Source of the DNA: Kiloniellales bacterium
GTDB taxonomy: Bacteria > Pseudomonadota > Alphaproteobacteria > Kiloniellales > JAKSDN01
Direction: 5' to 3'
DNA length: 64,000 nt
Assembly: GCA_030064845.1 (NCBI GenBank)
Contig: JASJEC010000016.1
Location: forward strand, 16,248-80,247
Position 1 is the first letter of the stretch. Each line of letters begins with the position of its first letter. Positions 36,432-45,020 of the stretch are shown here, one piece after another. Below the pieces are notes generated by a model. The model was not told the origin of the DNA and did no database searches. It worked only from the letters and a program-made list of their open reading frames with translations. The translations under genes and the position numbers were made by a program.

Positions 36432-37525
36432 CCGCCCGCGGGGCCCACCGCAACGAGATGGTTGTCCCGCCATTCGAACTCAATGTCGACCTCGTCGGAG
36501 GTTTCGTTCACGCCCACGCCGACGACCAGCCCGACTCCGAGGACCACTCGGTCGCCCCTGGTTTCCTTGATCTTGGTCCTGTAAATCGCCGCGAGCCTCG
36601 TCTCACCGCGCTCGTCGACCACGATCCTGTGCTGCTGGTTATAGTCGGCCATCACGGTCTTGAAGCGGACCTTGTGGCGAAGGAGATAGCCGCGAACCTG
36701 CCACGGCTGGTAGAGCGGCTCTTTGCCGGTCGCGGCAGCCGGCGCGACGTCGCCAGGACCCAGAAGGACCACGGCAGCCGTGCCGCGGCTGGGGCCGCTG
36801 TCAAGATCACGCGGACTCCGGTTGAAGGGAATTGAGTGGCCGCCCGCCGCGCCTATGTTGGGGATCACCAGGTCGGTCCCGTCAGACCGATGCTCTTCAG
36901 CCATGGGCAGGCGGAGGAGCGCGGGCTTGAATTGATCCCGCGCCTCGGTGTCGATGAAGTAGACGAAGCCCGATGCCGTGCCGCCCGGGCCGATAACCTG
37001 GCCCTTCAACTGCATCCCCTCATACTTGGCGAGAATCCACCGTCTTATCCGCCACTGGTGCTCACGGGACTGAGCCACAGGGATGGCGTAGGGATTGTCG
37101 CGCGGTAGTAACAGAGGCGAGCTTCGCACGGGCATCGAAAACGCATCAGCCAAGGCTTCCATGCTGAAGAGCGGCGGCGGTTCGGGGGCGATCCCCAGGA
37201 AATCGACCAGGATCTTGCTCTCTTTCGGGCGCAGGCTGTTGCCGTCGGGCAGGACGACGGTGACCGCCGAGGGGTCGATACGCACCGGCGCCTTCCGTTG
37301 GTTCTCGATCGAGAGGTGGACGGCGAGGACGGACTCTCCCGGGAACGAGGCGCGAAAGAAGACATTCTGGCGCTGCTTGTCCATGTAGGAATCCGCGTTG
37401 ACCGTGACGTTCTCTTCGGTCACCGAGGAGGGATCGGACAGCGATAGAATGGAGGGCTCCGGGGGTGCCGTCGCGCAGGCCGTCGCGAACAACAAGGGCA
37501 GGATGCAGGCGGTAAGCTTTCGCAT
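36428..37525 (-). CDS. Predicted lipoprotein of unknown function
   Basis: 365 residues. An N-terminal lipoprotein signal ends at a lipobox-like LLFATAC, so Cys17 is probably lipidated. The mature part is beta-rich, with no recognised enzyme motif. A Val/Gly-rich patch (VVLGVGLVVGVGVNE) precedes the C-terminus. It converges on the TRAP permease and is not obviously part of the transporter unit. Confidence 0.72.
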   Translation of the reverse strand: MRKLTACILPLLFATACATAPPEPSILSLSDPSSVTEENVTVNADSYMDKQRQNVFFRASFPGESVLAVHLSIENQRKAPVRIDPSAVTVVLPDGNSLRPKESKILVDFLGIAPEPPPLFSMEALADAFSMPVRSSPLLLPRDNPYAIPVAQSREHQWRIRRWILAKYEGMQLKGQVIGPGGTASGFVYFIDTEARDQFKPALLRLPMAEEHRSDGTDLVIPNIGAAGGHSIPFNRSPRDLDSGPSRGTAAVVLLGPGDVAPAAATGKEPLYQPWQVRGYLLRHKVRFKTVMADYNQQHRIVVDERGETRLAAIYRTKIKETRGDRVVLGVGLVVGVGVNETSDEVDIEFEWRDNHLVAVGPAGG

Positions 37526-37623
37526 CTTATGGCCGCTCGGCTGGTTCTGTCGGGTCTATGGCAGGCGGAGCGCCGTTTTCCGCCTCGCGGCGCCCGCGAC
37601 CTGCGTATCCAGATCCTGGTTTT

Positions 37624-38292
37624 CTAGTTCGCCGCCGAGAGCGGCTGCTGGCCCTGGCGGAGCACCTTCGCCAGATAGTCGTCGAGATGGAGGTTCAGGG
37701 TCTCCAGGTGCTCCTCGTAGAAGTGGCTCCCGCCCTCGACGATCCGGTAGTCGATCTCCAGGTTGCGCTGGCTGGACAGCTTGGTGACCAGCTTGGCGAC
37801 CGAGGCCTCGGGCACGATCTCGTCCTGGGCACCCTGGATGACCAGCCCCGAAGAGGGGCAGGGCGCGAGGAAGCTGAAATCGTACATGTTGGCCGGCGGC
37901 GAGATCGAGACGAAGCCGGTGATCTCGGGCCGCCGCATCAGCAGCTGCATGCCGATCCAGGCGCCGAACGAGAAGCCAGCGATCCAGCAGATGTTCGCGT
38001 TCTCGTTGTAAGACTGCAGCCAGTCGAGGGCCGACGCTGCATCGGAGAGCTCGCCTTCGCCCCGGTCGTATTCGCCTTGCGACCGTCCGACGCCGCGAAA
38101 GTTGAAGCGCAGCACCGAGCAGCCCTGGCGGACGAAGGCGTGAAACATGGTGTAGACCACCTTGTTGTTCATCGTCCCGCCGTACTGTGGATGCGGATGC
38201 AGCATCAGCGCAATCGGCGCCGAGGGATCCCGGTTATGATGATACCGACCCTCCAGGCGGCCTTCGGGGCCGTTGAAGATCACCTCAGGCAT
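37624..38292 (-). CDS. Alpha/beta hydrolase
   Basis: 222 residues from the ATG at 38292; a GTG at 38301 in the same frame is an alternative start. The nucleophile elbow is GFSFGAW (Ser), the oxyanion-side HPHPQYGGTMNNKV and LRFNFRGVGRS precede it, and acid and histidine candidates are in QGAQDEIV and GGSHFYE. This compact, conserved alphaproteobacterial hydrolase family often neighbours Fe-S cluster genes. Substrate unknown. Confidence 0.87.
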   Translation of the reverse strand: MPEVIFNGPEGRLEGRYHHNRDPSAPIALMLHPHPQYGGTMNNKVVYTMFHAFVRQGCSVLRFNFRGVGRSQGEYDRGEGELSDAASALDWLQSYNENANICWIAGFSFGAWIGMQLLMRRPEITGFVSISPPANMYDFSFLAPCPSSGLVIQGAQDEIVPEASVAKLVTKLSSQRNLEIDYRIVEGGSHFYEEHLETLNLHLDDYLAKVLRQGQQPLSAAN

Positions 38293-38346
38293 GTCCTTCA
38301 CTACCCTGCTTCATGGTTCCTCTATAACGGATCGCATAGCCCGAAT

Positions 38347-38371
38347 GGCGGGGGCCGGAAAGGCCCCCGCC
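38347..38371. other. Perfect 10-bp GC hairpin in a divergent promoter region
   Basis: GGCGGGGGCC (38347-38356), loop GGAAA, GGCCCCCGCC (38362-38371). No T tract follows on either strand and no annotated gene ends here. It lies upstream of both the hydrolase (minus) and cysE (plus). Confidence 0.6.
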
Positions 38372-38408
38372 CAGCCGGTCACAAGCTGTTGATGCTGGAC
38401 GAGTAAAC

Positions 38409-38437
38409 TTGACCAAATTGGTCGTGTTATCTATATG
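38409..38437 (+). promoter_or_regulatory. Promoter with overlapping palindromic operator before cysE-iscR
   Basis: TTGACC (38409-38414), a 17-base spacer and TATATG (38432-38437) form a good sigma70-like promoter. GACCAA A TTGGTC (38411-38423), a perfect 6-base dyad, overlaps the -35 box. It precedes cysE, iscR and the desulfurase genes, so the Rrf2 regulator encoded downstream is the natural candidate to bind it; this is inference. Confidence 0.6.
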
Positions 38438-38531
38438 AGAAGCCAAGGCTCATCCCATGTACCCGCCTGTCCCCCGTGGCCGTGGCCCCTGGGGCTCGGC
38501 GCGCAGGGAATATAGCACGCAAGGCGCCTAG

Positions 38532-39302
38532 ATGCTGAAGAATCTCCGCGAGGATGTCGACGCGATCATCGCCCGCGATCCGGCTGCGAAGTCGAGGCTG
38601 GAGGTGGTCTTGCTCTACCCTGGGTTCCAGGCGCTGCTGTTCCACCGCTGCGCGCATGTGCTCTGGCGGCGAGGCTGGCACCTCTTTGGGCGCTGGGTCT
38701 CCCAGTTCGGGCGCTGGATGACCGGCATCGAGATCCATCCGGGCGCGACCATCGGGCGCCGCCTGGTGATCGATCACGGCATGGGCGTCGTGATCGGCGA
38801 GACCGCCCATATCGGCGACGACGTCACGCTCTATCACGGCGTGACGCTGGGCGGGGTAGCGCCGAGCGTCGATAGTCACAGCCAGCGCGAGCAGAAGCGG
38901 CACCCGACCCTCGAGGACGGCGTCATCGTCGGGTCCGGGGCCCAGGTGCTGGGGCCGATCACGGTCGGGCGCTGTGCCCGGGTCGGCGCCAACGCGGTGG
39001 CCACCAAGGACGTGCCGGAATGCACCACGGTGGTCGGGATCCCGGCCAAGGCGGTCGCAACGCGCCGGCAGCCGGCCGACAAGGATCCCGGTTTCGTGGC
39101 CTACGGGACGCCGACCGGCGACGTTCCCGATCCGGTCAGCCGCGCGATCGACGGCCTCCTGGGCGAGGTGCAGAGCCTTCGCGCGCGGGTCGGAGAACTA
39201 GAACAGCAGTTGGAGCGCGGCGGCGATATCGACCCGATCGGCGTCGAAGGCCCGTCGGAAGAGGCCGGCGGCGCCGAAGAGCCGACACGGGGCAAGTTCT
39301 AG
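38532..39302 (+). CDS. cysE: Serine O-acetyltransferase
   Basis: 256 residues. Makes O-acetylserine, the cysteine precursor, from serine and acetyl-CoA. A short helical N-terminal domain ([17 protein letters not shown]) is followed by a left-handed hexapeptide-repeat barrel: [42 protein letters not shown]. The C-terminal 60 residues are an acidic coiled-coil-like tail. It leads a group of sulfur genes on the same strand. Confidence 0.95.
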   Translation: MLKNLREDVDAIIARDPAAKSRLEVVLLYPGFQALLFHRCAHVLWRRGWHLFGRWVSQFGRWMTGIEIHPGATIGRRLVIDHGMGVVIGETAHIGDDVTLYHGVTLGGVAPSVDSHSQREQKRHPTLEDGVIVGSGAQVLGPITVGRCARVGANAVATKDVPECTTVVGIPAKAVATRRQPADKDPGFVAYGTPTGDVPDPVSRAIDGLLGEVQSLRARVGELEQQLERGGDIDPIGVEGPSEEAGGAEEPTRGKF

Positions 39303-39345
39303 CCGGAACCAGCCCGTCCGCCACGATGTTTGAGGATTCCCAGCC

Positions 39346-39810
39346 TTGAGACTCAGCACCAAGGGGCGTTATGCGGTGATGGCGCTGGTCGAGCTGGCCG
39401 GCGCGGAAAGCGGCCGTCCGACCGCGCTCGCGGAGATCGCGGAGCGCCAGCAGATTTCGCTCTCCTATCTGGAGCAGCTCTTCGCCAAGCTGCGCCGCGG
39501 GGGCCTGGTCAACGCGGTTCGCGGACCCGGCGGCGGGTACCTGATGGGGCACGACCCGCAGGAGATCCGTATCTCCGATATCGTCGCGGCGGTCGATGAA
39601 CCGGTTCCCACCACGCGCTGCACCCCGGTGCAGCCCGCCGGCTGCCGCGACAACCCGGTGCGCTGCGCGACCCACGACCTCTGGGAAGAGCTGGATAACA
39701 AGATCTTTCTCTACCTGGAATCCGTAACCCTGGCCGACGTAATCGGGCGCGAGACTGGCCCGACCGGTCCCGCAGCCGACGGCGGGGAGCCGACCGCGCC
39801 GCCGTCCTGA
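39346..39810 (+). CDS. iscR: Rrf2-family Fe-S regulator (IscR)
   Basis: 154 residues; TTG start at 39346. Winged-helix N-terminus (MRLSTKGRYAVMALVELA), the DNA-contact RGPGGGY segment, and the cluster cysteines in TRCTPVQPAGCRDNPVRC, spaced 6 and 6 residues as C92/C98/C104 in E. coli IscR. Represses or activates Fe-S biogenesis genes according to 2Fe-2S occupancy. Lies between cysE and two desulfurase genes. Confidence 0.93.
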   Translation: MRLSTKGRYAVMALVELAGAESGRPTALAEIAERQQISLSYLEQLFAKLRRGGLVNAVRGPGGGYLMGHDPQEIRISDIVAAVDEPVPTTRCTPVQPAGCRDNPVRCATHDLWEELDNKIFLYLESVTLADVIGRETGPTGPAADGGEPTAPPS

Positions 39811-39815
39811 GGCCG

Positions 39816-40934
39816 ATGTCGGGCACCGTCTACCTGGATTACAACGCAACCGCGCCGGTTCGCCCGGAAGCGGCGGCGGCGGTCGCCGCGGCGCTGGCGG
39901 TCACAGGAAATCCTTCCTCGGTCCACGCCCCCGGCCGCGTGGCGCGCCGTCTCTTGGAAGAGGCGCGCGAGGCCGTGGCGGCCCTGGTTTCCGGGCGGCC
40001 CCAGGAGGTTATCTTCACCAGCGGCGGGACCGAGGCCAACAACCTCGCGCTCGCCGGCGGCGGGCGGCGCCTGCTGGTCTCGGCTGGCGAGCACGATTCC
40101 GTGCTCCGGGCGGCGCCGCGGGCCGAGCGGGTCCCCCTCCGGCCCGACGGTGTGGTCGATCTAGCGGCCCTGCGGGACCTGCTGGCCGCCGAGAGCGCGC
40201 CCGCCCTGGTGTCCGTCATGCACGCCAACAACGAGACCGGCGTCATTCAGCCCCTGTCCGAGATCGTCGCCCTGGCCCGCGAGGCCGGGGCGCTGGTGCA
40301 CTGCGACGCGGTCCAGTCCGCCGGCAAGATTCCGCTCGACATGGCGGCGCTCGACCTCGACCTGGTGAGCCTCTCGGCCCACAAGCTCGGCGGTCCCCCG
40401 GGCGTCGGCGCCCTGGTTCTCGGGCCGGGACGGACGGTCGACCCGGGGCTCAGGGGCGGCGGCCAGGAGCGCGGGCGGCGAGCCGGCACCGAGAACCTGC
40501 CGGGTGCGGCCGGCTTCGGCGCGGCGGCCGCGGCGGCTCTGGCTGCCCTGCCGTCGGCAACGGCCCTGGCGCCGCTGCGCGACCGCTTGGAATCCGAGGT
40601 CCTGGCCCTGTCTCCCCGGTCCCGTATCTTCGGCCGGGAGGCCCCTCGGCTGCCCAACACCACCTGCTTCTCGACCCCGGGCCTGATCGCCGAGACCCAG
40701 GTCATGGCGCTCGACCTCGCGGGTGTCGCGGTCAGCGCCGGATCAGCCTGCTCGTCGGGCAAGGTGCAGCCCTCCCACGTGCTCCGGGCCATGGGCGCAA
40801 GCCCGGAGGAGGCCCGTTCGGCGATCCGCGTCAGCCTCGGCTGGCAGTCAGAGGAGGCCGATATCGGGCATTTCTTGGCGGCCTGGCGCAGGCTATATGA
40901 GAAGAGCCGGGCCACGTCGCCGACGGCGGCCTGA
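39816..40934 (+). CDS. Cysteine desulfurase, first copy (NifS/IscS-like)
   Basis: 372 residues; PLP enzyme that takes sulfur from cysteine as a persulfide. Opening VYLDYNATAPV, PLP-lysine motif SLSAHKLGGPPGVGAL, and the persulfide cysteine in SAGSACSSGKVQPSHVL. Shorter and more divergent than the copy that follows. Its start is 6 bases after the iscR stop. Confidence 0.93.
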   Translation: MSGTVYLDYNATAPVRPEAAAAVAAALAVTGNPSSVHAPGRVARRLLEEAREAVAALVSGRPQEVIFTSGGTEANNLALAGGGRRLLVSAGEHDSVLRAAPRAERVPLRPDGVVDLAALRDLLAAESAPALVSVMHANNETGVIQPLSEIVALAREAGALVHCDAVQSAGKIPLDMAALDLDLVSLSAHKLGGPPGVGALVLGPGRTVDPGLRGGGQERGRRAGTENLPGAAGFGAAAAAALAALPSATALAPLRDRLESEVLALSPRSRIFGREAPRLPNTTCFSTPGLIAETQVMALDLAGVAVSAGSACSSGKVQPSHVLRAMGASPEEARSAIRVSLGWQSEEADIGHFLAAWRRLYEKSRATSPTAA

Positions 40935-40952
40935 ACCCGTGAAGGAAGCGAG

Positions 40953-42161
40953 ATGACGGGACAGAGCGAACAGCCGGCCGGGCGCAGCGAGACCCTGGAA
41001 GAGGTGATCTACCTGGACAACCAGGCGACGACCCCGACCGACCCGCGCGTGGTCGACGCCATGGCGCCCTTCTTCGCCGGGCGCTTCGGCAATCCGCACA
41101 GCATCCATCATGCCTACGGGCGGGACGCCGAGACCGCGGTGGAGCGGGCCCGCACTCAGGTCGCGGCCCTGATCGGCGCCGAGCCCCGGGAGATCGTCTT
41201 CACCTCCGGAGCGACCGAATCAAACAACCTGGCGATCAAGGGCGCGGCGTGGTTCCACAAGGAGCGGCGGCCCCATCTGGTGACCCTGGCCACAGAGCAC
41301 AAGTGCGTTCTGGAGAGCTGCCGGCGCATGGAGCGCGAAGGGGTCGGGCTCACGGTGCTTCCGGTGCGCGACAACGGCCTCGTCGACCTGGCGCGCCTGG
41401 AGGCCGCCGTGACCGAGCGCACCGCGCTGGTCTCGATCATGGCCGTGAACAACGAGATCGGCGTGATCCAGCCGATCGAGGAGATCGCGGCGATCTGCCG
41501 GGAGAAGGGCGCCTATTTCCACTGTGATGCCGCGCAGGCGGCCGGCAAGATCCCGCTCGACGTGCAGTCCCTGGGCATCGATCTCCTCAGCCTTTCGGGC
41601 CACAAGCTCTACGGCCCTATGGGCATCGGCGCGCTCTACGTTCGCCGCCGCCCGCGCGTGCGGCTGCTGCCTCTGTTCGACGGCGGCGGGCAGGAGCGGG
41701 GCCTCAGGTCCGGCACGCTGCCGGGGCCGCTCTGCGTCGGGCTCGGCGAGGCCTGCGCGCTCGCCGGCGCGGAGATGGCCGAGGAGAGCGCGCGCATCGC
41801 CGGACTGCGCGACCGCCTGATCGAGGGCCTGACCCCTCGGCTGCCCGATCTCCAGGTCAACGGTGACCGCGAGCGCCGGATCCCCGGCAATCTCAACCTC
41901 AGCTTCCCGGGAGTCGACAGCGAGGCGCTGATGGCCGCCATGCCGCGCCTGGCGGTCTCGACCGGCTCCGCCTGCACCTCGGCTTCGGTCGAGCCGTCCT
42001 ACGTCCTGAGCGCACTCGGCCTGCCGGGCGATCTCGCCCGCGCCTCGGTCCGGATCGGCCTGGGACGCTTCACCACGGAGGCCGAGATCGACTTCACGAT
42101 CGACGAGATCGCCGCCAAGGTGGCCATGCTGCGCGGGCCGGGCCAGCACGCAGCCGAGTAG
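40953..42161 (+). CDS. iscS: Cysteine desulfurase, second copy (IscS)
   Basis: 402 residues, close to group I IscS: VIYLDNQATTPTDPRV, the PLP lysine in SLSGHKLYGPMGIGALY, and the mobile persulfide loop STGSACTSASVEPSYVL. Provides sulfur for Fe-S clusters and probably for MnmA (encoded about 4.3 kb downstream). It follows the first copy by 18 bases. Confidence 0.94.
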   Translation: MTGQSEQPAGRSETLEEVIYLDNQATTPTDPRVVDAMAPFFAGRFGNPHSIHHAYGRDAETAVERARTQVAALIGAEPREIVFTSGATESNNLAIKGAAWFHKERRPHLVTLATEHKCVLESCRRMEREGVGLTVLPVRDNGLVDLARLEAAVTERTALVSIMAVNNEIGVIQPIEEIAAICREKGAYFHCDAAQAAGKIPLDVQSLGIDLLSLSGHKLYGPMGIGALYVRRRPRVRLLPLFDGGGQERGLRSGTLPGPLCVGLGEACALAGAEMAEESARIAGLRDRLIEGLTPRLPDLQVNGDRERRIPGNLNLSFPGVDSEALMAAMPRLAVSTGSACTSASVEPSYVLSALGLPGDLARASVRIGLGRFTTEAEIDFTIDEIAAKVAMLRGPGQHAAE

Positions 42162-42245
42162 CGGCCGCCCCTCCGAATCATGCTCTGGACACGCCGACGG
42201 GCGGACTTGCAGCGCCCCTCCAAACAACCAAGGGAGTCCGGCAGG

Positions 42246-42578
42246 ATGCCGAAGATGGTCTTTATCGAGCGCGACGGAACCCACAAGGAGGTCGACGCGC
42301 CCTTGGGCCTGTCGGTTCTGGAGATCGCTCACCGCAACGACGTCGATATCGAGGGCGCCTGCGAGGGCTCGCTGGCCTGCTCCACCTGTCACGTCATCGT
42401 CGACGGGGCCTGGTTCGACAAGCTACCCGAGTCCTCCGACGACGAGGAGGACATGCTCGACCTCGCCTTCGGCCTGACCCGGACGTCGCGCCTCGGCTGC
42501 CAGGTGGTCATGACCGAGGCACTCGATGGCCTGGTCGTCGCGCTGCCGGGAGAAACCCGAAACCTGCTGCTGGAGTAG
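42246..42578 (+). CDS. fdx: 2Fe-2S ferredoxin (Isc type)
   Basis: 110 residues from the ATG at 42246; the upstream frame extension lacks a start signal. Adrenodoxin/Fdx-type: [17 protein letters not shown] carries three cluster cysteines and the fourth is in SRLGCQVV. Supplies electrons for Fe-S cluster assembly. It lies after the two desulfurases, but iscU, iscA and hscAB do not follow. Confidence 0.95.
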   Translation: MPKMVFIERDGTHKEVDAPLGLSVLEIAHRNDVDIEGACEGSLACSTCHVIVDGAWFDKLPESSDDEEDMLDLAFGLTRTSRLGCQVVMTEALDGLVVALPGETRNLLLE

Positions 42579-42605
42579 CGGCCCGAGCTCGAGAGGAGTT
42601 GAACC

Positions 42606-43307
42606 ATGGCAAGCCAGAGTCCGGCCGGCCCCGATAGCCTTTTTGCGCGCCTCAAGGCGACCTGCGCCGAGGACTGGGCGGCCTTCGTCGGGCACGAATT
42701 CACCCGCCGGATGAGCGATGCGAGCCTGCCCGAGGCGTGCTATCGCCACTACCTCGCGCAGGATTACCTCTTCCTGGTGCACTTCTCTCGGGCCTACGCG
42801 CTCGCCGTCTACAAGAGCGAGGAACTCGACGACATGCGGCAGGCGGCGGCCACGCTCGACGCGCTGCTCAATACGGAGATGCGTCTGCACGTCGGCACCT
42901 GCGCCCGCTGGGGGCTCTCGGAGGCCGACATGCTGGCCGTTCCGGAAGCGCCCCAGAACATGGCCTATACCCGTTTCGTGCTGGAGAAGGGCGTCGCCGG
43001 GGACCTGCTCGACCTCCTGGTCGCCCTCGCGCCCTGCGTCGTTGGCTACGCTGAGATCGGGCTCAGGCTGGCCAGCGAGCAGGGCGGCTCCGCGGCCGAC
43101 AACCCCTATAGCGAGTGGATCGAGACCTACGCCGGGGCGGAGTACCAGGAGGTCGCCGGCGCAGCCGTGCGTCAGCTCGACCGGGTCGCGGCACGGCGCC
43201 TGGGCGCCGCGGCCGAGCAGGCGGGCCGCTGGACCTCTCTCTGCCGGACCTTCCGCGCCGCGACGCGCCTGGAAGTCGGCTTCTGGGACATGGGGCTCGA
43301 GGGCTAG
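42606..43307 (+). CDS. tenA: TenA/thiaminase II-family protein
   Basis: 233 residues, all-helical haem-oxygenase-like fold. The active-site cysteine is in LLVALAPCVVGYAEIG. E/D-rich helices LAQDYLFLVHFSRAYALAV and YAGAEYQEVA match the thiamin-salvage enzymes that hydrolyse aminopyrimidine precursors. Its TAG stop is the first three bases of a palindromic repeat. Confidence 0.92.
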   Translation: MASQSPAGPDSLFARLKATCAEDWAAFVGHEFTRRMSDASLPEACYRHYLAQDYLFLVHFSRAYALAVYKSEELDDMRQAAATLDALLNTEMRLHVGTCARWGLSEADMLAVPEAPQNMAYTRFVLEKGVAGDLLDLLVALAPCVVGYAEIGLRLASEQGGSAADNPYSEWIETYAGAEYQEVAGAAVRQLDRVAARRLGAAAEQAGRWTSLCRTFRAATRLEVGFWDMGLEG

Positions 43308-43368
43308 AGCGAATCATGTCTTACCGGAAACGCTTCGCGGTTCCGGTAAGACAAGTGAATCCGCTCGA
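43305..43368. repeat. TAGAGC-type palindromic element, copy 3
   Basis: Arms TAGAGCGAATCATGTCTTAC (from 43305) and GTAAGACAAGTGAATCCGCT (ending near 43368) with an inner GCTTCGCGG turn. Ends match the copies at 29465 and 29541; the core differs. The left end supplies the tenA stop codon. Lies between the convergent tenA and XRE genes. Confidence 0.83.
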
Positions 43369-43403
43369 TCCACGGCCTGCTGCGGGCGGTGCGCTAAAGG
43401 CGC

Positions 43404-43775
43404 TCAGATGCAGTCGTGGTCCGACTTGGTGATGGCACGGACCAGGCGAAGGAAGTGCTGCTTCACGGACTCGTCGGGAATCGCGTCGATCTCTTTCGCC
43501 AGCTCGAGAGAACGCCGCGTGAGGGGGGCTTCGCCCTCCCTGCCCGCCTCGCTCTTGCCGCCGAGGCCCTCGAAGAAGTAGCTGACCGGCACCTCGAGGA
43601 TCGAGCTGATGTCCCACAGGCGGCTGCCGCCGATTCGGTTGGCGCCGCTCTCGTACTTCTGGACCTGCTGGAAAGTCACGCCGAGCAGCTTGCCCAGGGC
43701 GCCCTGGCTGAGGCCTCTGGCAAGGCGCGCCTCCCGCAAACGGCGGCCGATGTGAATGTCCGTCTCACGAGGCAT
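43404..43775 (-). CDS. XRE-family helix-turn-helix regulator
   Basis: 123 residues from the ATG at 43775 (the frame extends to 43877 without a start signal). N-terminal Cro/CI-type HTH: GRRLREARLARGLSQGALGK, then VTFQQVQKYESGANRIG. The C-terminal 50 residues form a small helical domain. This type, with the QVQKYE recognition helix, is common in alphaproteobacteria and often senses stress or development signals. It faces a 620-base A/T-rich control region. Confidence 0.92.
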   Translation of the reverse strand: MPRETDIHIGRRLREARLARGLSQGALGKLLGVTFQQVQKYESGANRIGGSRLWDISSILEVPVSYFFEGLGGKSEAGREGEAPLTRRSLELAKEIDAIPDESVKQHFLRLVRAITKSDHDCI

Positions 43776-44397
43776 TGTCTTGTATCCCCTATTTCTTGTT
43801 GCTGGGTTCTTGCCCGTAACTCTTGTTGTCGCTAAGCCACGCGACAGTGCCGGTTTCGATCGCCCGGCTTCGGTCACGCGTAACTTGGGCCGGCCCCGAA
43901 TCGCTTTCCGCCAGATCCGTTCGCTGCGCCCCGCAAGGATGCGGCCCGCCGAAAACGCTGAACAGCAAGACCTCGTGAAACCCCCCGGCCTAGGTCACCC
44001 GTCGTCAAAAGGTTACCGATGTTCCTTTACCTCTCTTGTTGTCGTTCATCGATGACCCCACAAATCTACAACGGGAGAGCAGATCGATTATTCCCGAATT
44101 ACTCGAAGTTTTGAAACTAGAAATACACCCGGATCGCGCAAACCGCCGTCGCAGAAAGACATTTTCGGGAGTTTCATTTACTGTTTTCACTATGGACTAG
44201 ACCAAATGTCGGGGATCTCTTCGGATTAGTTCGGAACACGGCCCCCTGGTGACCGCGAATCCTTTAACCTTCTTTGAGTCTCAATAACCTACTGCGGTCA
44301 TAAAATTAACTAGATTAAGCCGTCAGTTTCTCGCCGAATACGCGAAAAAAGAGCCACGTGGCACGCCTATCCGGTACAGCCGCCGTTCGAGGGGATC
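43776..44397. promoter_or_regulatory. A/T-rich control region before the XRE gene, with direct repeats
   Basis: About 620 bases without a convincing gene. Noticeably A/T richer than the rest of the window. Three near-identical 12-mers lie in it: TTCTTGTTGCTG (43793-43804), CTCTTGTTGTCG (43820-43831) and an exact second CTCTTGTTGTCG (44033-44044). They are candidate operator half-sites for the adjacent regulator. Two short open frames inside are unconvincing. Confidence 0.55.
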
Positions 44398-44874
44398 TCA
44401 GGGAGCGGCCGCCTGGCGGGCGATCCGGTCGAAAATGGCGTCGAGCTCTCCGGCCAGGTCGACCAGTGCCTGGCCGCCGTCGCGGTAGGGCGCGAAGACA
44501 GCCGAGGGCGTCTTGTAACTGAGGGTCGCCGTGCCGTCGTCGTTCTCGGTGATGTAGAAGCGGATCGGCGCCTCGATCCCGGCCTGCACGCTGGCCTCGA
44601 GCATGCGCACGGCGAAGTCCGGCCGGTAGACCCCGACGACCATGTTGCCGGCGATCGTCTTGTTCAGCTTCTTCTTCGCCCCGGTCGTCGCGCTGGCGCG
44701 GGTGACCAGACCCATCTTGTTCGCCTTGACCGCCTGGTCGAGCCGCTCAATCAGGCCTTGGTAACTGTGCGGCGTGGCCATCACGACCCAGCCCGGCAGC
44801 GCCTCGGGGGCGCCGAGCGCCGGGGAAGCCAGGAACAACAGGACGATCAAGCTCTTGCGGATCGTGCGGTGCAT
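44398..44874 (-). CDS. DUF302-family secreted protein
   Basis: 158 residues from the ATG at 44874. Signal peptide about 1-24 (IVLLFLASPALG-A). The rest matches DUF302: TPHSYQGLIERLDQAVKANK, GVYRPDFAVRMLEASVQAG, APIRFYITENDDGTATLSYK. The family has a small alpha/beta fold and no established enzyme role; some members are reported with periplasmic redox or haem proteins. Confidence 0.85.
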   Translation of the reverse strand: MHRTIRKSLIVLLFLASPALGAPEALPGWVVMATPHSYQGLIERLDQAVKANKMGLVTRASATTGAKKKLNKTIAGNMVVGVYRPDFAVRMLEASVQAGIEAPIRFYITENDDGTATLSYKTPSAVFAPYRDGGQALVDLAGELDAIFDRIARQAAAP

Positions 44875-45020
44875 GCCTCGCCTCCCTGTGTTGACGGCGC
44901 GGCGAGGATAGCCGAGGCCTCGAGACGATTCCACACCGGGGTGTCGAATCGGGGTATAACCGGGCTCCGGTTTCGGTGCCGCCAAGCCGGATCCGGCATC
45001 GAAATCAGGACCTTGGCTCC

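Noticed and set aside
44005..44190. 61-codon minus-strand frame in the A/T-rich region before the XRE gene
   Set aside because: GTG start without ribosome-binding site, no family match, and the region contains repeated candidate operators.
44306..44318. TTAA-N5-TTAA pair as a CtrA box
   Set aside because: The spacing is 5 bases instead of 7 and the flanks do not match the consensus.
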